A DNA stretch of 60,000 bases from Bugula neritina (lineage: Eukaryota; Bryozoa; Gymnolaemata; Cheilostomatida; Bugulidae): NCBI GenBank assembly GCA_964035545.1, contig OZ037770.1, positions 8,573,973 to 8,633,972 on the forward strand. Reading direction: 5' to 3'. Under the pieces are notes generated by a model that was given only the letters and a program-made list of their open reading frames with translations, was not told the DNA's origin and made no database searches. A program made the position numbers and the translations under genes. Positions 25,601 to 37,881 of the stretch are shown here, piece by piece (the first letter of the stretch is position 1; the number at the start of each line of letters is the position of its first letter).

Positions 25601-27561
25601 TCAACAGAGTTGTCTTCTTTATTTCTATAACAAGTCACACTAACTTGAATATAGAAAATGTGTTATAAGAAATCAGGCTCACACATAAGTTCATTGCTGC
25701 TGCTTTGATAAAATTTTGTTTATAAGATTTTTAGATTTCAATGTCAAATCTGTTTAATGGAGTTGGGTTCCCCTTCATTTGTAGCTGAAGAATAGAAATC
25801 ATAGTCTAATAAATAATGCGCATAGGATAAAAAGTTCTGATAACTTTATCAGAGCAGAGCTGCGTGCTATTTTAATAACTAAACAGCAAATAATATGTCT
25901 GGGCGTTGTATAATTATTTTCATAGCAAAATTTCACACCTTTTACTTTATTCATTCACAGTTCCACTGGTGACTAGTTATTTAAAGTATTGATTATGCTG
26001 TTAATTGAAGACATCATTAATAATACTATTGTGTTAAAATAGGACACTTCAGAACTAGAAGATAAAGAGCAAATTGATAATGATAATTCATTAATTGATA
26101 ATCACTATGATAATGTATTTCACTATTTGTAACACTACCAGTACCTTATATATTTTTTGATTTTCATTTTGATTTACTAGCATTAGTACGCCTGTTGTTA
26201 TTACTACAACTACAGCTAATATTGGGCCTAGATTTGTGATTTTTCGCTTTCAGTTTTACTACTATAAACTACTAATTTAAAGTGTACTCTGTCTATAGTC
26301 ACAGCTTGTCATATCATGCCGCATTCAAAAATATCAGTTCAAAAGTAAGCCAAGAAACTTGCAGTAACTCAAAGCTAGGTCGATTTGAAATGACTTGTAA
26401 ATTGCTACAAATTGTTTGTGCTTGTAGATACAATGCTCATTTACATTATTATAATTAATAGGCTTATTCATCTAAAAAGTGATCAAATGAATACAAATGA
26501 ACTAGTTAGGAGCACTAGTATCGGCTATTCTGTATTTAGCAAGTCAATTGAGTAAAAGTTATTGTTTATGGCAAGTCAACTTAAATCAAGGAGTTGTAAA
26601 TACTCAGTCAATATGCCATGAACTCCATTTATTGTTTTATATGCTTTGAACTGTGAGGATTGTGTGGGTTTATAAACACATAGCATCAAAATAGTTAGTA
26701 AATAAATATAAGCATATTTGAGTCAAGTACTAAACAGTTATTTATTGTCAAAAATGTAATTTAAAAATTTGAAAGCTTTGATATATTTTTCAGTAATTGT
26801 TTCAATAATTTGTTTGTAAAGTTTTTAGTTAATCTTTGCTAGTTTTAGAAATATGATTGTGTTTTACCCATTTGAAGCAACAAAGTTTTAGGTCAACAAG
26901 TATTTGAATGCTTTACTCTAAGCTACTTGTTGACAAAATACTGCTAGTTTAACACTTTGCTAAACTATAGTTCGTAGCTCATTCATTCAATACATAGTTT
27001 TAATGTCATTTAAAATAAATAAATAGCTTGTGATCAAGGTGTTGACTAACAAATAGGGGCATAGTCGTCTACCAGTTCATAAATAACTAACTTCTATATG
27101 TTTAATTTACTAAATATAACATGGTGGAATCGCTATCAGCATAACTATGTATATTTTATATATAATCTCAAACAAATTTTCGAAGACTAAAAGTAAGATT
27201 AAATATTTGATGATATCAATGTGTGAATATTTTCTTAGTTTAGGTTTCATTTTTCCTTTTATTCAGGAAAGTTTTGTTACTAGTTGCATATAATACTTGC
27301 TGTAATTTTGTAGCCATAAAAGTATTTCACTAGTTTACTGGCATTCAGTTTGTTATGCAGTAAATATGAGAAAGTGTGAGAAAAGTTAGATAATGGGTTT
27401 TTAAATTTAGCACTGGTAAGCAGGTATTAGTTATAAGGATGTGTAATTATTAATCTCTTTCAGACAAACCTGCATACATAACCTCTGCCGATATATTCAG
27501 TAAGAGATGACAACTTCAGTTAGTTAAAACACAGTGGCCTTAATATGCTGAAGAAATAGAC
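22638..27561. other. Notum 3' UTR and AT-rich intergenic DNA
   Basis: Candidate poly(A) signals AATAAA at 23325-23330 and 23365-23370 follow the Notum stop. Beyond this, to the PEX7 start, I see only AT-rich sequence with short chance frames and no recognisable exon, RNA gene or repeat array on either strand. Confidence 0.6.
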
Positions 27562-30500
27562 ATGCTGTCCCTGAAAGTGAGGCTGCCCCAGAAACATGCG
27601 CAGGATCTCAGTTTCTCTCCTTTCTACCCGAACAAGTTAGCCTGTGCTTCTGGGCAATACTACGGTATAGCTGGTCAGTTGATACTTTATATTAGATGGA
27701 ATAAAGCGATGTTTTGTGCAAGAGCACTTTTAACAAAGATTTAAAATATTATTAAATTTGGACTTCTTTTCGAAAAAATTAGTTAGAAAATTTTAGTACT
27801 GAAGCTAATCTGTAAACTCATGTATTTATAGGTAGTGGCTCTTTAAACATCATTACTCTGACTGATGTGCCAGGTGCCCCGACAGGTGCTCTAGCAGGTG
27901 TGCAAGGTGCTCAACCAGTAGTACAATCACTTCCTTGGAGTGACTGTTTGTTCTCTGTGGCGTGGAGTGAGAAGAATGAACATGTAATAGTAACAGGCTC
28001 TGGGGATGGCAGTGTTCAAGTGTATGACATTAATAATAGCAAGGTAGATAACTTCAATGACATTTTATACTCCGTCACTATGTCTGTACAGTTGCATATA
28101 TTTGCTCATAACATTCTTGTCTTGTTGTCTGACTCAAATGCTTTATTGGATAAATTAAAACATAGAATTCTCTACATTTTGGACTGTATACACATACTTG
28201 GACTTAGGGATATGCATGTAATGTGTATGTTTGTCTATTTGGTATGTTTAGGGTCCAGTAGCGGCATTGAAAGGTCACTCCCGAGAAGTGTCTTGTGTAC
28301 ACTGGTGTCAGTGTAGACTCATCAACCACCTGTTCATGTCTGCCTCTTGGGACAGCTGTATCAAAATTGTGAGCTCACATCCTCTATATCTAATGACTCA
28401 CTGAATAATTGTTGAAGGATTTTAGTATCTTTCACTTTACCCTATTTAGTATTTTTGTGTTGAATGGTATATTAGTTTATATCATGTTGTAGTGATAGTA
28501 TTGCATATATTATTGAAAAAATATTATATGATATATTTGCTGTATATCATAGCTTATATGTTATATTCTATTATATTTTATAGTATTATATGCTAGTGTG
28601 TATGTTATTTTTATGCATAGAAATGACTTTAGCATATTTGGCTATAATGTAGTAAAATTTGAATTTACTATTTGGTGACTTTGGAGTAACTGGTGCTCAT
28701 CTGCAATCTAGTATCTGTATGTGTGGTACAACTGTGGCAGTATACATCCACACTCCCCAGGGTAGCGGAGTTATCTCTCCAATTTGTTGTAGTGGAATGG
28801 AGAGACGCTACAGATGGTGTCAGATTTACCCAATCGTCATGATTCACTGATTTACGAGGTCCAGTCATCTCCATTAGTACATGGTCTGTTCGGATCTTGC
28901 TCAGGTGTGCAGTTGTTAAATTAGCAGCTGTGAAATGATGGTTTTGTTGATAGTAGTAGTGGTAGTGGGGATAGTAGTTATAGCAGCAGCTGTTATAGTA
29001 GTAGCATTACTAGTAATGGTAGTGTCACAAAGTTGATGCGCAATGTGAGAATTCGTTTAAAAATATCTGGTGTCTGAAAATATTGAGGTGTTTTCCTCTG
29101 CTAGAATTAGAGATGAGATGTCCTGTCGTAATATAACAGTCTTTGTTGAGTTGTGTGGTTTTATAATAAAATTCTTAACAAACCACACAGCTCAACAAAG
29201 ACCATTATATTATGACAGGACATCTCATCTCTAATTCTTGCCGAGGAAAACACCTCGGTATTTTCAGACACCAGATATTTCTAAACAAATTGTCACACTG
29301 TACACCAACTTTGTGACAGGTAGTAATAGTAACCGTTAAAGTAAGAGTAATCGCAATAACTGTAATTGTAACTGTGATTTTAGTTGTTATTAGTTTTCAA
29401 GGTTGTATATTTGTAGTAACTGCCACAGTGATAGTTATTCTAACGAAATAGGTGCATGGTGGTAGCCAAACTTATGGTATACTGTGTGTAATCTTTACCC
29501 TCGCTGTTACAGGTGACGGCATGGTGAAGTTATGGAACATGAATTCTGCTCATCAACCAGTGAAAGGTTGGGTGGCCCACCCTCAGGCTGAGGTCCTGTC
29601 CCTTGATTGGTGTAAATATAACCAGGTGCGTAAGCAACAGATTAAAGTTGCGTTTATACCTTCACGATTTTCACTCAGAAATTCAATTTGGCCGAGTTGA
29701 AATTTTTCCGGGATACATTGCATTGTAAAAGCCACTCGTAAAAATTTTGTGCTGTGATAACTTAATTGGCCGAGTTCAGAATAATACTCAAAAGGAGTAA
29801 TAACTCCTTGTAAATGTCATTATTTAATTATGACTTTGTCGATTAGATGATGTAATATGTTAATAATTATCTCGCCTACGCCTTCTCAATTATTGCTTTC
29901 ATGCTGCATGTCAACTTTACTAAATCACGACGGTTTCAAATGGCATCAAATAGCGATTACTCGAGTCAGATTTTACTTTTAGAAAGTAGGCTTCCGCATT
30001 AATATGACTTCAACAAGCTTCAGTTTGACTATAAAGGGGTACTCGGACGAGTGTTCTTAACTGAAGCTCGACACTTTTTTCAGCAAAGGTATAAATGCAA
30101 CTTAAGTGAGCCCAGTAAAAATCCTCTAAGCTGATTTGAGGATATGTTAGTATGAGAATATTGTGTTTAATATATCATTATTTAGAATATAGTTGCTACT
30201 GCTGGCACAGATGGCCTACTGAAGATATGGGATATTAGAAACACTGGGGAAGCTCACATGGTGTTGGTAGGACACCAGTATGCTGTTAGAAGGGTTAGAT
30301 TCTCCCCTCACCACGCATCACTGCTAGCCACTTCATCCTATGACTTCTCCATCAAGTAAGATTATTCTCCCTTAGATACGCATACTACACACAGGCATAC
30401 GTATACTACACACAGGCATACATATACTACACACAGGCATACGTATACTACACACAGGCATACGTATAATACACACAGACATACGTATACTACACACAGG

Positions 30501-32387
30501 CATACGTATACTACACACAGGCATACGTACACATGTGTCTGCCTCCATGAACAGTATTTTCATAGCCTTGGTAACTTCTAGACATCTTTTTTCTTTTTCT
30601 TTATGAACAGTGTTTTTCATTCCAACCTTTGTTAAAAATTTCTTAGCGTTTTATTCCCCTTTCATAATTATTACTACGAAATTACTCGTAAGTTGAACAG
30701 TTTACTTGAGCTACATTTTTTTTATTTCTGAAAAAATAACTCACACCATAAAAGATCTTATGGCAGCTTCCACTGTGACATCTAGGAGGAGGTCTTAAAG
30801 TTGGCATATTTCTAGAGTTTATTTCATGTTTTTGATGTGGGTCATTTTACTTAACTTAGTATACACTGGATATCTTCAGTTTTTAGCTATTTTTCACACT
30901 TTAGCTGGTAATGAACATGGGTTTTTGTCCAAAACTAGTAAAGCACCAATAAATATACCGAAACAATTAAGGTTCTTCCTAATTTTGCTTCATTTCCCAT
31001 GTTTTTTCCTAATTATTCAGCTACTTTTGGTTGCTGACGGTCAGCAACCAAAACTAGCTGAATAATTAGGAAAAAACATGGGAAATGAAGCAAAATTAAA
31101 AAGAACTTTGATTATTTAGGTCTATTTATTGGTGTTTTACTAGTTTTAGCCAAAAAGCCATGTTCATTAGCAGTTAAATTGTGAAAAATAGCTAAAAACT
31201 GAAGATATCCAGTGTGTACTAAATTAAGTAAAATGACCCATGTTTGCTTTTGCCCTTTTGCTCAGATTGTCTCTGTGTTTCCATGACTGCGCATTATGTG
31301 AATCGATGCCCAATAATTTGTTCTTGCTGTTTGCATTAACTTATGAATGTAATTTCCTTCGATATAACTCTTTCCATTAGTCGAATGAAAAATCCATTCG
31401 CATAATGTGAATGATAGAAACGCAGCGTGCAACTCATGCAGAGTGAAATAGGAAGGAATACTGCTAACACATGTTCTCACTTCCTAATGTGAGTTGTACT
31501 AGTAATGAATCTCTTCCCTACTGACTCAGCGATGCAATATTGTTTTGACAGGACATGGGACTTCCTCCGACATAATCACCCTCTGCAGTCTCTCAATCAG
31601 CATACGGAGTTTGTTTGTGGCCTGGACTTTAGTTTGCATCAAGATATGCAGGTAAGTGATTCGTTCTAGTCTGAGTTTAGATGATATGATTATACGCATG
31701 TATGATATTACATTGTATCGTGATATCGAAATAAAGGTGTTGCACCATTTGACATATTTTACAGAAACCTGATTCTAACCACTTTAACATTCTGTATTCG
31801 TACTTTTAAAATACATTCTACAGTATCGAGACATAATCTGCAAAATTGTCATTAATGTGTCATTCAACCTAACGCCTTTTGCCATTCTGTTACATAGAAG
31901 GTGTTTTGTTGATGCACATATGTTTATGGGAACTGAGTTCAATAAATTTTAAGCTTTCTAAATGATTGGTAGATAGAAGATAGATTTAAAGCTTTATGTT
32001 CTGACTGAACACTAAATGCAGTTTAGATTGAGAGTTATCTCCTCAATAATTCATGCTGCCAACCGTAATTCCATGCTTTTCAGTACCGAAGTTTGAAGAT
32101 TTGAGCATGATAAAATACCTAAGAAATGGATGTAATAATTATTTATATAATATATTTTCTGGACACAGTGATTGAGGCTATCAAATAGCTAAATTCCAGA
32201 CTACATGATTTTTTTGGAAGTGTTGGACTTGTGAGCAACTCGTGGTGAAGCCTGTTGCTGGTGATACATTCTAGCTTGACCAGCCCATAACCTTAGTTAT
32301 ATATCTATATTTCAGTTAGCCTCAGGCTCTTGGGATGAAACAGTAGCTGTTTGGAACATCTCATCACCTCTTTCAGATAACAAATAA
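27562..32387 (+). CDS. PEX7: Peroxin-7, PTS2 import receptor (WD40 propeller)
   Basis: Eight exons: 27562-27673, 27832-28043, 28252-28368, 28793-28904, 29513-29625, 30186-30355, 31552-31651, 32316-32387; 335 residues, close to the family's usual length (human about 323). PEX7 is the cytosolic receptor that carries PTS2-tagged enzymes to the peroxisome, folded as a WD40 beta-propeller. Seen: [17 protein letters not shown] near the N-terminus; [101 protein letters not shown]; and [11 protein letters not shown] at the end. The order and the Cys-Lys-Tyr-Asn and YDF signatures are those of PEX7 rather than generic WD40 proteins. Exon 4 is the most diverged blade but joins in phase on both sides. 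Exon 2 has an extra Ala/Gly/Pro/Val stretch between the first two strands. Confidence 0.95.
29024..29317. repeat. Long inverted repeat (hairpin element M4) in PEX7 intron 4
   Basis: About 294 bp. Begins GTCACAAAGTTG and ends CAACTTTGTGAC. The arms match through most of their length: AGATGAGATGTCCTGTC and AACTGTTGAG-type blocks reappear inverted as GACAGGACATCTCATCT and CTCAACAAAGAC. Centre near 29170. Reads as a MITE-type element with long terminal inverted repeats. Confidence 0.75.
30376..30532 (+). repeat. 21-bp minisatellite in PEX7 intron 6
   Basis: About seven copies of ACTACACACAGGCATACGTAT, starting roughly 20 bp after the exon 6 donor (GTAAGA at 30356). Confidence 0.88.
30838..31240. 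repeat. ~400-bp near-perfect palindrome (element M3) in PEX7 intron 6
   Basis: Two arms of about 200 bp, centre near 31039 (TTGCTGACGGTCAGCAA). Outer ends TGGGTCATTTTACTTA and TAAGTAAAATGACCCA. A diverged relative with the same ends lies at 42427-42872. This is the structure of a foldback or long-TIR MITE, and transcripts would form a very long hairpin. Confidence 0.8.
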
Positions 32388-32517
32388 GCGAACTGTTACT
32401 GGACTTATTGGCTATACCGGGAACTATCTCTGCCCGTGTGTAGTTATATTAGTGCAAAATTTAATTTGGAATCAATTTAATTATTTTTATATCGCACAAT
32501 TTAGATTATTTATGTAC

Positions 32518-32523
32518 AATAAA
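32518..32523 (+). terminator. Poly(A) signal of PEX7
   Basis: AATAAA 131 bp after the PEX7 stop; the first good signal in the 3' flank. Confidence 0.55.
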
Positions 32524-33029
32524 GTTGTAGGACATTTTTTAAAATATATTAATTTTATGGCAAATAAAATATTTTAATTTGGCTAGGGATAAATGCTTTA
32601 AAAGGCACTACCTTCTGTGCCACCTTGTCACAAATGTGTACACTAAGTGATATTAACGCAAATATTATTTGTCATGAGCTTAATGTAATAAAAATATAAT
32701 ACAGGCAAAGCTCTCAATTACAAAGACTTTAGAATAATATATTGTTATACAATAATATTGTATGTTGTATATTATACTGTTTATACAGTAACATATCGAA
32801 ACTTGTTATTGCATTAAAGACAACTCCTAAATTAAACTATTTTAAATACACACTTTGCTCAAGGCCAAACTACATTCTAGCTTTTTTATACTGCAAATGC
32901 CTTGTGATGCGATCGGATGATCTCTTGCCCATCGAACTATAACTACAGTTTTAGTTCAGTGTTCTCGCCGTTTTTAACAAAAAATGTGAGTTGAGGTTTT
33001 TGGACTAAACCATGCTTTTGTTGTCGGAA

Positions 33030-33135
33030 TATTTCTATAAGCAGCTCCGAGATGGGGGGCAACTGAGTACATTAGTTTATGGTCTCATTTTAGGAATCGA
33101 ACGGTCCAGCCTAAACTCTGAGCTGCTTATAACAA
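33030..33135 (+). repeat. Short inverted-end element, family M2, copy 2
   Basis: Starts TTTCTATAAGCAGCTCCGAG and ends CTCTGAGCTGCTTATAACA, a clear terminal inverted repeat around a single-copy centre. The start is nearly identical to that of the element at 37882. Confidence 0.65.
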
Positions 33136-34226
33136 ACTTTTGTCGATTGACCTCTGCGGCGTCCCTCGTTCTGCTTGACGCTGTTTTGTTACTGCAGAAA
33201 ACAAACTGGTATCTTCACTAGTAGTAGTGCGACTACTGTCGGCAACTGGTACGTATATTATTATATTAAATTTAATATTTCAATGCCTATCGACAATGTT
33301 GATGTGAAACCGAACTTGCATAATTTATTAAATTAATTTTAAATATACTAATTGTGATTATCTGATTATGAAATGAATAATAACTATAAAAATTAAAATG
33401 GCAGTGGCTGGTGTGAGTGTCAGTGGGAGACTGAGTCAGAGTGTCGGTGTGAGTGATAAAGATAAATTTAAACTTGAAGTGATAATGATAATCAATGTCA
33501 TATTGATAAGGATTATAAATAATGATAAATAATTATAGTTATTATAAGTATAATTATTGGGCTATTAATATTATAATTAATAATAATTTTTTTCATTTTG
33601 TAATTACTAATTGGTAATTACTATTAATAAAATATTATTTCTATTAGTATTAGTAAGATACTATTACTAAGACTATGAGTATATTTTGTTATATTAATAG
33701 TATTAATTATTATGTGTTTGTATTTATTACTAATAATGGAGCAACATAGCTATGGATTAACAAAAAACCCACAAGTCTCAAAATTTTGATCTTAAACATA
33801 AATTAAAATATTAAATAAGCTGTTCAACTGATAACAGTTGCATAAAATGTCCCCAAGGCCAGAGAGACTGTATTTTGTCTATAAGCCACTAACAGTGAGC
33901 TATGTTGCTACAATTTTGGTTAAGCCCACCAGTATCTATTTCTATTGGCTGCAAAACATATACAAGTACCTTCCTTGAAAAATTATCTGATAGTCTTTTC
34001 CTGCCAATTTTACATCCTTCTTCAAGTTGTATATTTGTAGATTGTCTATTTTAATTCTTATAAGTTATAATACAGCTGAAAGTCTTTTTTCACATAATAC
34101 ATTATGTTAAGGTAGCCCTTCTATAAGAAGTGCAAAAGGAGCTTTAGCCCTATATTTCTTCTATTGGTCTAATGGTGGTGCTACACTATTCAGCAATGTA
34201 GTGTCCTTCAGCTTTAAACTTCTGCA

Positions 34227-34233
34227 TATAAAA
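34227..34233 (+). promoter_or_regulatory. TATA box upstream of membrane-protein gene
   Basis: TATAAAA 117 bp before the ATG at 34350, in the locally least AT-rich part of the flank, which would put transcription start near 34257. Position and match are good; in AT-rich DNA chance matches are common. Confidence 0.4.
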
Positions 34234-34349
34234 GCTGCCTGTTGCCAGTCTTGTAGGTACACTGACACCGATCTAACCTTGTAGGAAGTGACTACTGTTT
34301 ATCTGTCAAAGATTATGTAACTATTTGTAGCAAACTATTCGACTGTACC

Positions 34350-37300
34350 ATGTCAATACCAAACCTAGTAGAAAGTCAGCTAACAAATCTTCACAGAACC
34401 TCTGTGCGAAACCAGGTGTTCTCCAAGCTGTTGCCTATAAGCATTGGACTTCTAGCTGTATGCATTATACCCTACCTACACATTGGCAAGTTTTAGATTC
34501 GTCTACTCGTTATGTTTATTTGTAAGACAACTCTCATTAAAAACCATACCATCTAATTGGACTTTTCATATTAATTAGAAAGTGCATGCATACAGCTGAA
34601 AAGTGAATGGTTTTGATGTGTTTTAATTATCAATTCGGAACATAACAGCTGTGAACTATGTAGGTGCAGCGTTACTGAAGTAAGTCAATATAGTGTTGAT
34701 TTGACAGCCATGTGACACATTTAAACAAGTGCACTCTTGGTCTCATGGGCTAAAAGAACCTAAACCCGAGTAGTGCCAGACATATTTTGTTTTATTCATT
34801 TACAGTTCTCTAATCTCTACCCATTGAACATTACGTGTAAATACTATGAATTAACTGGTTAGTTTCTATGTTAGTAATTTGTTTGTCACTCTTCAGGGTT
34901 GTTTGGGCATCTGGTATGGCCTGTTAAACCCACAGTAGATCGAACTAGCTGTAACTGTGGGTGCTTTGATACGGTGTTCAGAGGAATATATGAGAATCCA
35001 CCCAGTTCGTACAAACACTGGTATTTTAACTCCACTCTCAATGCATACAAGATGTGGTGTCTCATGATGGTAGGGGTGGTGGTGGCCTACGAGTGCTCTA
35101 AATACATCATCAGGTGCATCATTAGGAAGGAGGTGAGGTAAGAGCTGTGTTAGCACTGAAGTGGCATAGTTAGTGTGATAATTAGATGGTATATATACTG
35201 TATTTCATCTGGAGCAGCCGTGGTCTAAGGGTTAGAGTGTCTACCTAGTAAGCATGAAGTCGTGGGTTTGAACCCCGACAAAGGCCATTGGTGATGTTAG
35301 GAAGATCATCCAGTCATAATTGCTCCTGTGCCTCATTTAAATAAGTCCTTAGCCCTATTTAACAAAAACCCTTTCTATCAAGGGCTTCTCAGGGATAGCG
35401 ACTATAAACTTGCGTGAGATATACTATATTTCATCCCAGTGGTATAGACTATAGACATATGTATAATATTTATAAGTGCAAGTATAATATGCGGGGCTAC
35501 ATGTATAGACACAGGTGTAATATATTTAGATACAAGTATAATATGTATAGACACACCTATAATATGTATAGCTACAGGTATAATATGTATAGCTACAGGT
35601 ATAATATGTATAGCTACAGGTATAATATGTATAGATACAGGTATAATATGTATAGCTACAGGTATAATATGTATAGATACATGTATAATATGTATAGCTA
35701 CATGTATAATATGTATAGATTCAAACTTGTATAATAGGTTTAGATACAGGATTGGGATTAATTTGGTATGAAATAATATTTGTCTGTGCAGCAGTGTGAT
35801 TTATTGATTTATTTAATTTTTTCACTATGTTGTAATTTTTTTACTGTTTGCTAAAATATTAGAAACTTTTTAGCTGTTAGTGTTTCAGCTGTCATTATCT
35901 TATACTGATTGTCTACTATATCCCACCAGGTGGCGTATGGTCCTGCTCTTTATCTCCACTATCTTCCCGCATTATTATGGCTGGTGGAACTACTTGAACT
36001 ACTACAATGAGCAGTTCTACTCCCAGTGGTACCACCAGCTCTACTTTACCGTCTCGGAGATTATCTCCTCAGGTAAGCTCATGTTATGCCTTGTGTTGTG
36101 TGTCAACCTTATCTGTGCTTGCATTGCTGTTTCTCTACTTCTCCTGCTAATCGTTCAGTTAGTGGATGTACCAAACTACTTGATTGGAGTTGTTCTATCT
36201 TGTCAGCAAATCTGTATTCACAGGGTATTGCATGTCTCTATTTTATCAGTTACTATAGTGAGTTGTACTCTACTATACAGTGTATATCAGTTACTCTAGT
36301 TAGTTGTACTCTACCATACAGTGTAACCATCAGTCACTGCACCTACTAGTTCTATCAATCACATTACTCCACAGGCTTCATTCTTCAACTTATCAGTAAG
36401 AGAGCCAATGTTGAGACTTACCACGTCCTCGTAATACTCTCTCTCAATCTCTCACATATCATCATTGGAGGTTTAGACCAGTTTGTCATCAATCTTCTGT
36501 ATGGACAGGGCAACCGTTCACAGGTAAGTCTTGTGACTTACAGCTATGAGATAAGTAAGTAAAGTTATCTATCAGGTAAATCTCTGATGTACAGGTAGCA
36601 AGCAATTCACTAAAATATTTCAAACTTGTTTACTTGGGGTATAAAAAGAAAATAAACTTTAAAATACAGCGAATTGTGTTGGGAGTTATTTCCCATTAAT
36701 TGTACTACTCTACACTATATAGTAGTACTACACTGTTAACTACTCTACACTGTATAGTAGTACTACAGTACTATATTTATTAGATTTATTTACATTAACA
36801 TTTTAAAACGAGTGAAAAATAACCCTACATGCTGCAAAGTTCTTTTCTTTCTGGCCTTGAGTTGTGGAGTTTCTTCTCTTGTTTCGTAGTAGTTATAGAA
36901 CTGCAATATGGACAATGTTGACTGCATAGTGTTGCCCTTCAATTAGAAATCTTTATTGTATATAACCAGGTGTATCGGGACTTGGGACTTGTTGTACCGG
37001 ATTTCTTGGCCGTCTTATTCATATCGTGGGAAACTCGGATACTGATAACTGAAAGGAAGTGTAGCCTCAGGTCTCTGTTTTATAAAGAAGAACTCTTGCT
37101 TTCTTTCTTTGTCACATCTGCTATCGTGTTAGTTGGTAAGAGTCTATAATGAGGACAGAGTGTAAAGCACTCTTGTGACATTCTATTATATAGAGAAGAC
37201 AATTACCAATTTCCTATACTCTGCTTTGTATTACTTGTTCCACTTTTTTGCCATGCATAACTCACCAATGACATTTGCTCATGCAAATTTATTTCTCCGG

Positions 37301-37574
37301 TCCTACGACGTTGCCTATGCAAAATATTTGATAGAAATTATTTTATTTTCTTACCTAATACCGTAGATTGGTATAATATCCTAATATATCTCTTGTTAAA
37401 TGATCTATTTTCAGCTGCTGCAGTAGCTTTTATTGTTATTCTAGTGAATTTGTTGTGTTTACAGTTTTGTTTGCATGGTTTTGGTTTTGGAAGCATAATA
37501 GACTAAGTTCCAGTATGAAGTTATCTATCTCTGTTACACATGTTTTACGTCTTCAGGCTTTATTTGTTCTATAA
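34350..37574 (+). CDS. Multi-pass membrane protein, family not recognised
   Basis: Six exons: 34350-34485, 34897-35137, 35930-36072, 36375-36523, 36970-37135, 37465-37574; about 314 residues, phases consistent. Hydrophobic segments, in order: LPISIGLLAVCIIPYL; WCLMMVGVVVAYEC; RMVLLFISTIFPHYYGWW; LYFTVSEIISSGFILQL; HVLVILSLNLSHIIIGGLDQ; LGLVVPDFLAVLFISW; FFVTSAIVLVVLFAWFWFW, so about seven spans. Striking conserved-looking pieces are NCGCFDTVFRGIYE in the first loop and HYYGWWNYLNYYNEQFYSQ followed by HQLYFTVSE, rich in aromatic residues. Intron 1 has a GC donor (GCAAGT). The last exon could instead start at an acceptor near 37416, giving a different short tail; I chose 37465 because it completes a membrane helix followed by basic residues. 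I cannot assign a function; the pattern looks like a conserved orphan family. Confidence 0.75.
35211..35418 (+). repeat. tRNA-derived SINE (family SINE-A), copy 1
   Basis: About 208 bp in intron 2 of the membrane-protein gene. The head is tRNA-like: A-box TGGTCTAAGGGTTAGAGTG, an anticodon-loop-like CTAGTAA, and B-box GGGTTTGAACCCC. The body continues CATTGGTGATGTTAGGAAG to GCGTGAGAT. It is flanked by ATATACTGTATTTCATCT (35193-35210) and ATATACTATATTTCATCC (35419-35436), a target-site duplication with two differences. A second copy is at 58604-58814. Confidence 0.85.
35453..35735 (+). repeat. 21-bp minisatellite (TATAATATG type)
   Basis: About thirteen copies of ATAATATGTATAGCTACAGGT, starting just after the SINE-A target duplication, in intron 2 of the membrane-protein gene. 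Its open frames are repeat artefacts. Confidence 0.88.
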
Positions 37575-37745
37575 ATTAAGGTTTATTTCTTTTTCCTATA
37601 CACGTTATTTTAGCGATTAATTTTTGCACATTTTTGTTCTAGCCGCTGGACTTACCAACTTTCTTTCCATAAGAACTTTATCTTCCTTCTATCTGATCTC
37701 TTTTTGCTATAGTATGCTGTGATAATTATCTGCTATTTTTATGTG

Positions 37746-37751
37746 AATAAA
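37746..37751 (+). terminator. Poly(A) signal of membrane-protein gene
   Basis: AATAAA 172 bp after the predicted stop at 37574. Confidence 0.45.
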
Positions 37752-37881
37752 AGTAATGAGATTTGAGTGAACCATAGTGATTTCTCTCTCTGGGAGCATT
37801 CACTGCTTACGGGAGTTTAGAAGCTGAAGTAACTTTTTGGCACCATGCCATCTGATTAGTTCTCGCTATTTTCTCAAATCG

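Larger units (their letters stand above)
32388..34226. other. Intergenic between PEX7 and the membrane-protein gene
   Basis: AT-rich. Contains an M2-family element at about 33030-33135, and a tract of TAAT/ATTA words at about 33440-33740. No exon recognised. Confidence 0.55.

Noticed and set aside
28659-28850. 63-residue plus-strand frame over PEX7 exon 4
   Set aside because: Wrong frame: the real exon starts at 28793 and reads the next frame, giving the phase-correct PEX7 blade.
35414-35734. 106-residue frame of Tyr-Asn-Met-Tyr repeats
   Set aside because: Translation of the 21-bp array in an intron.
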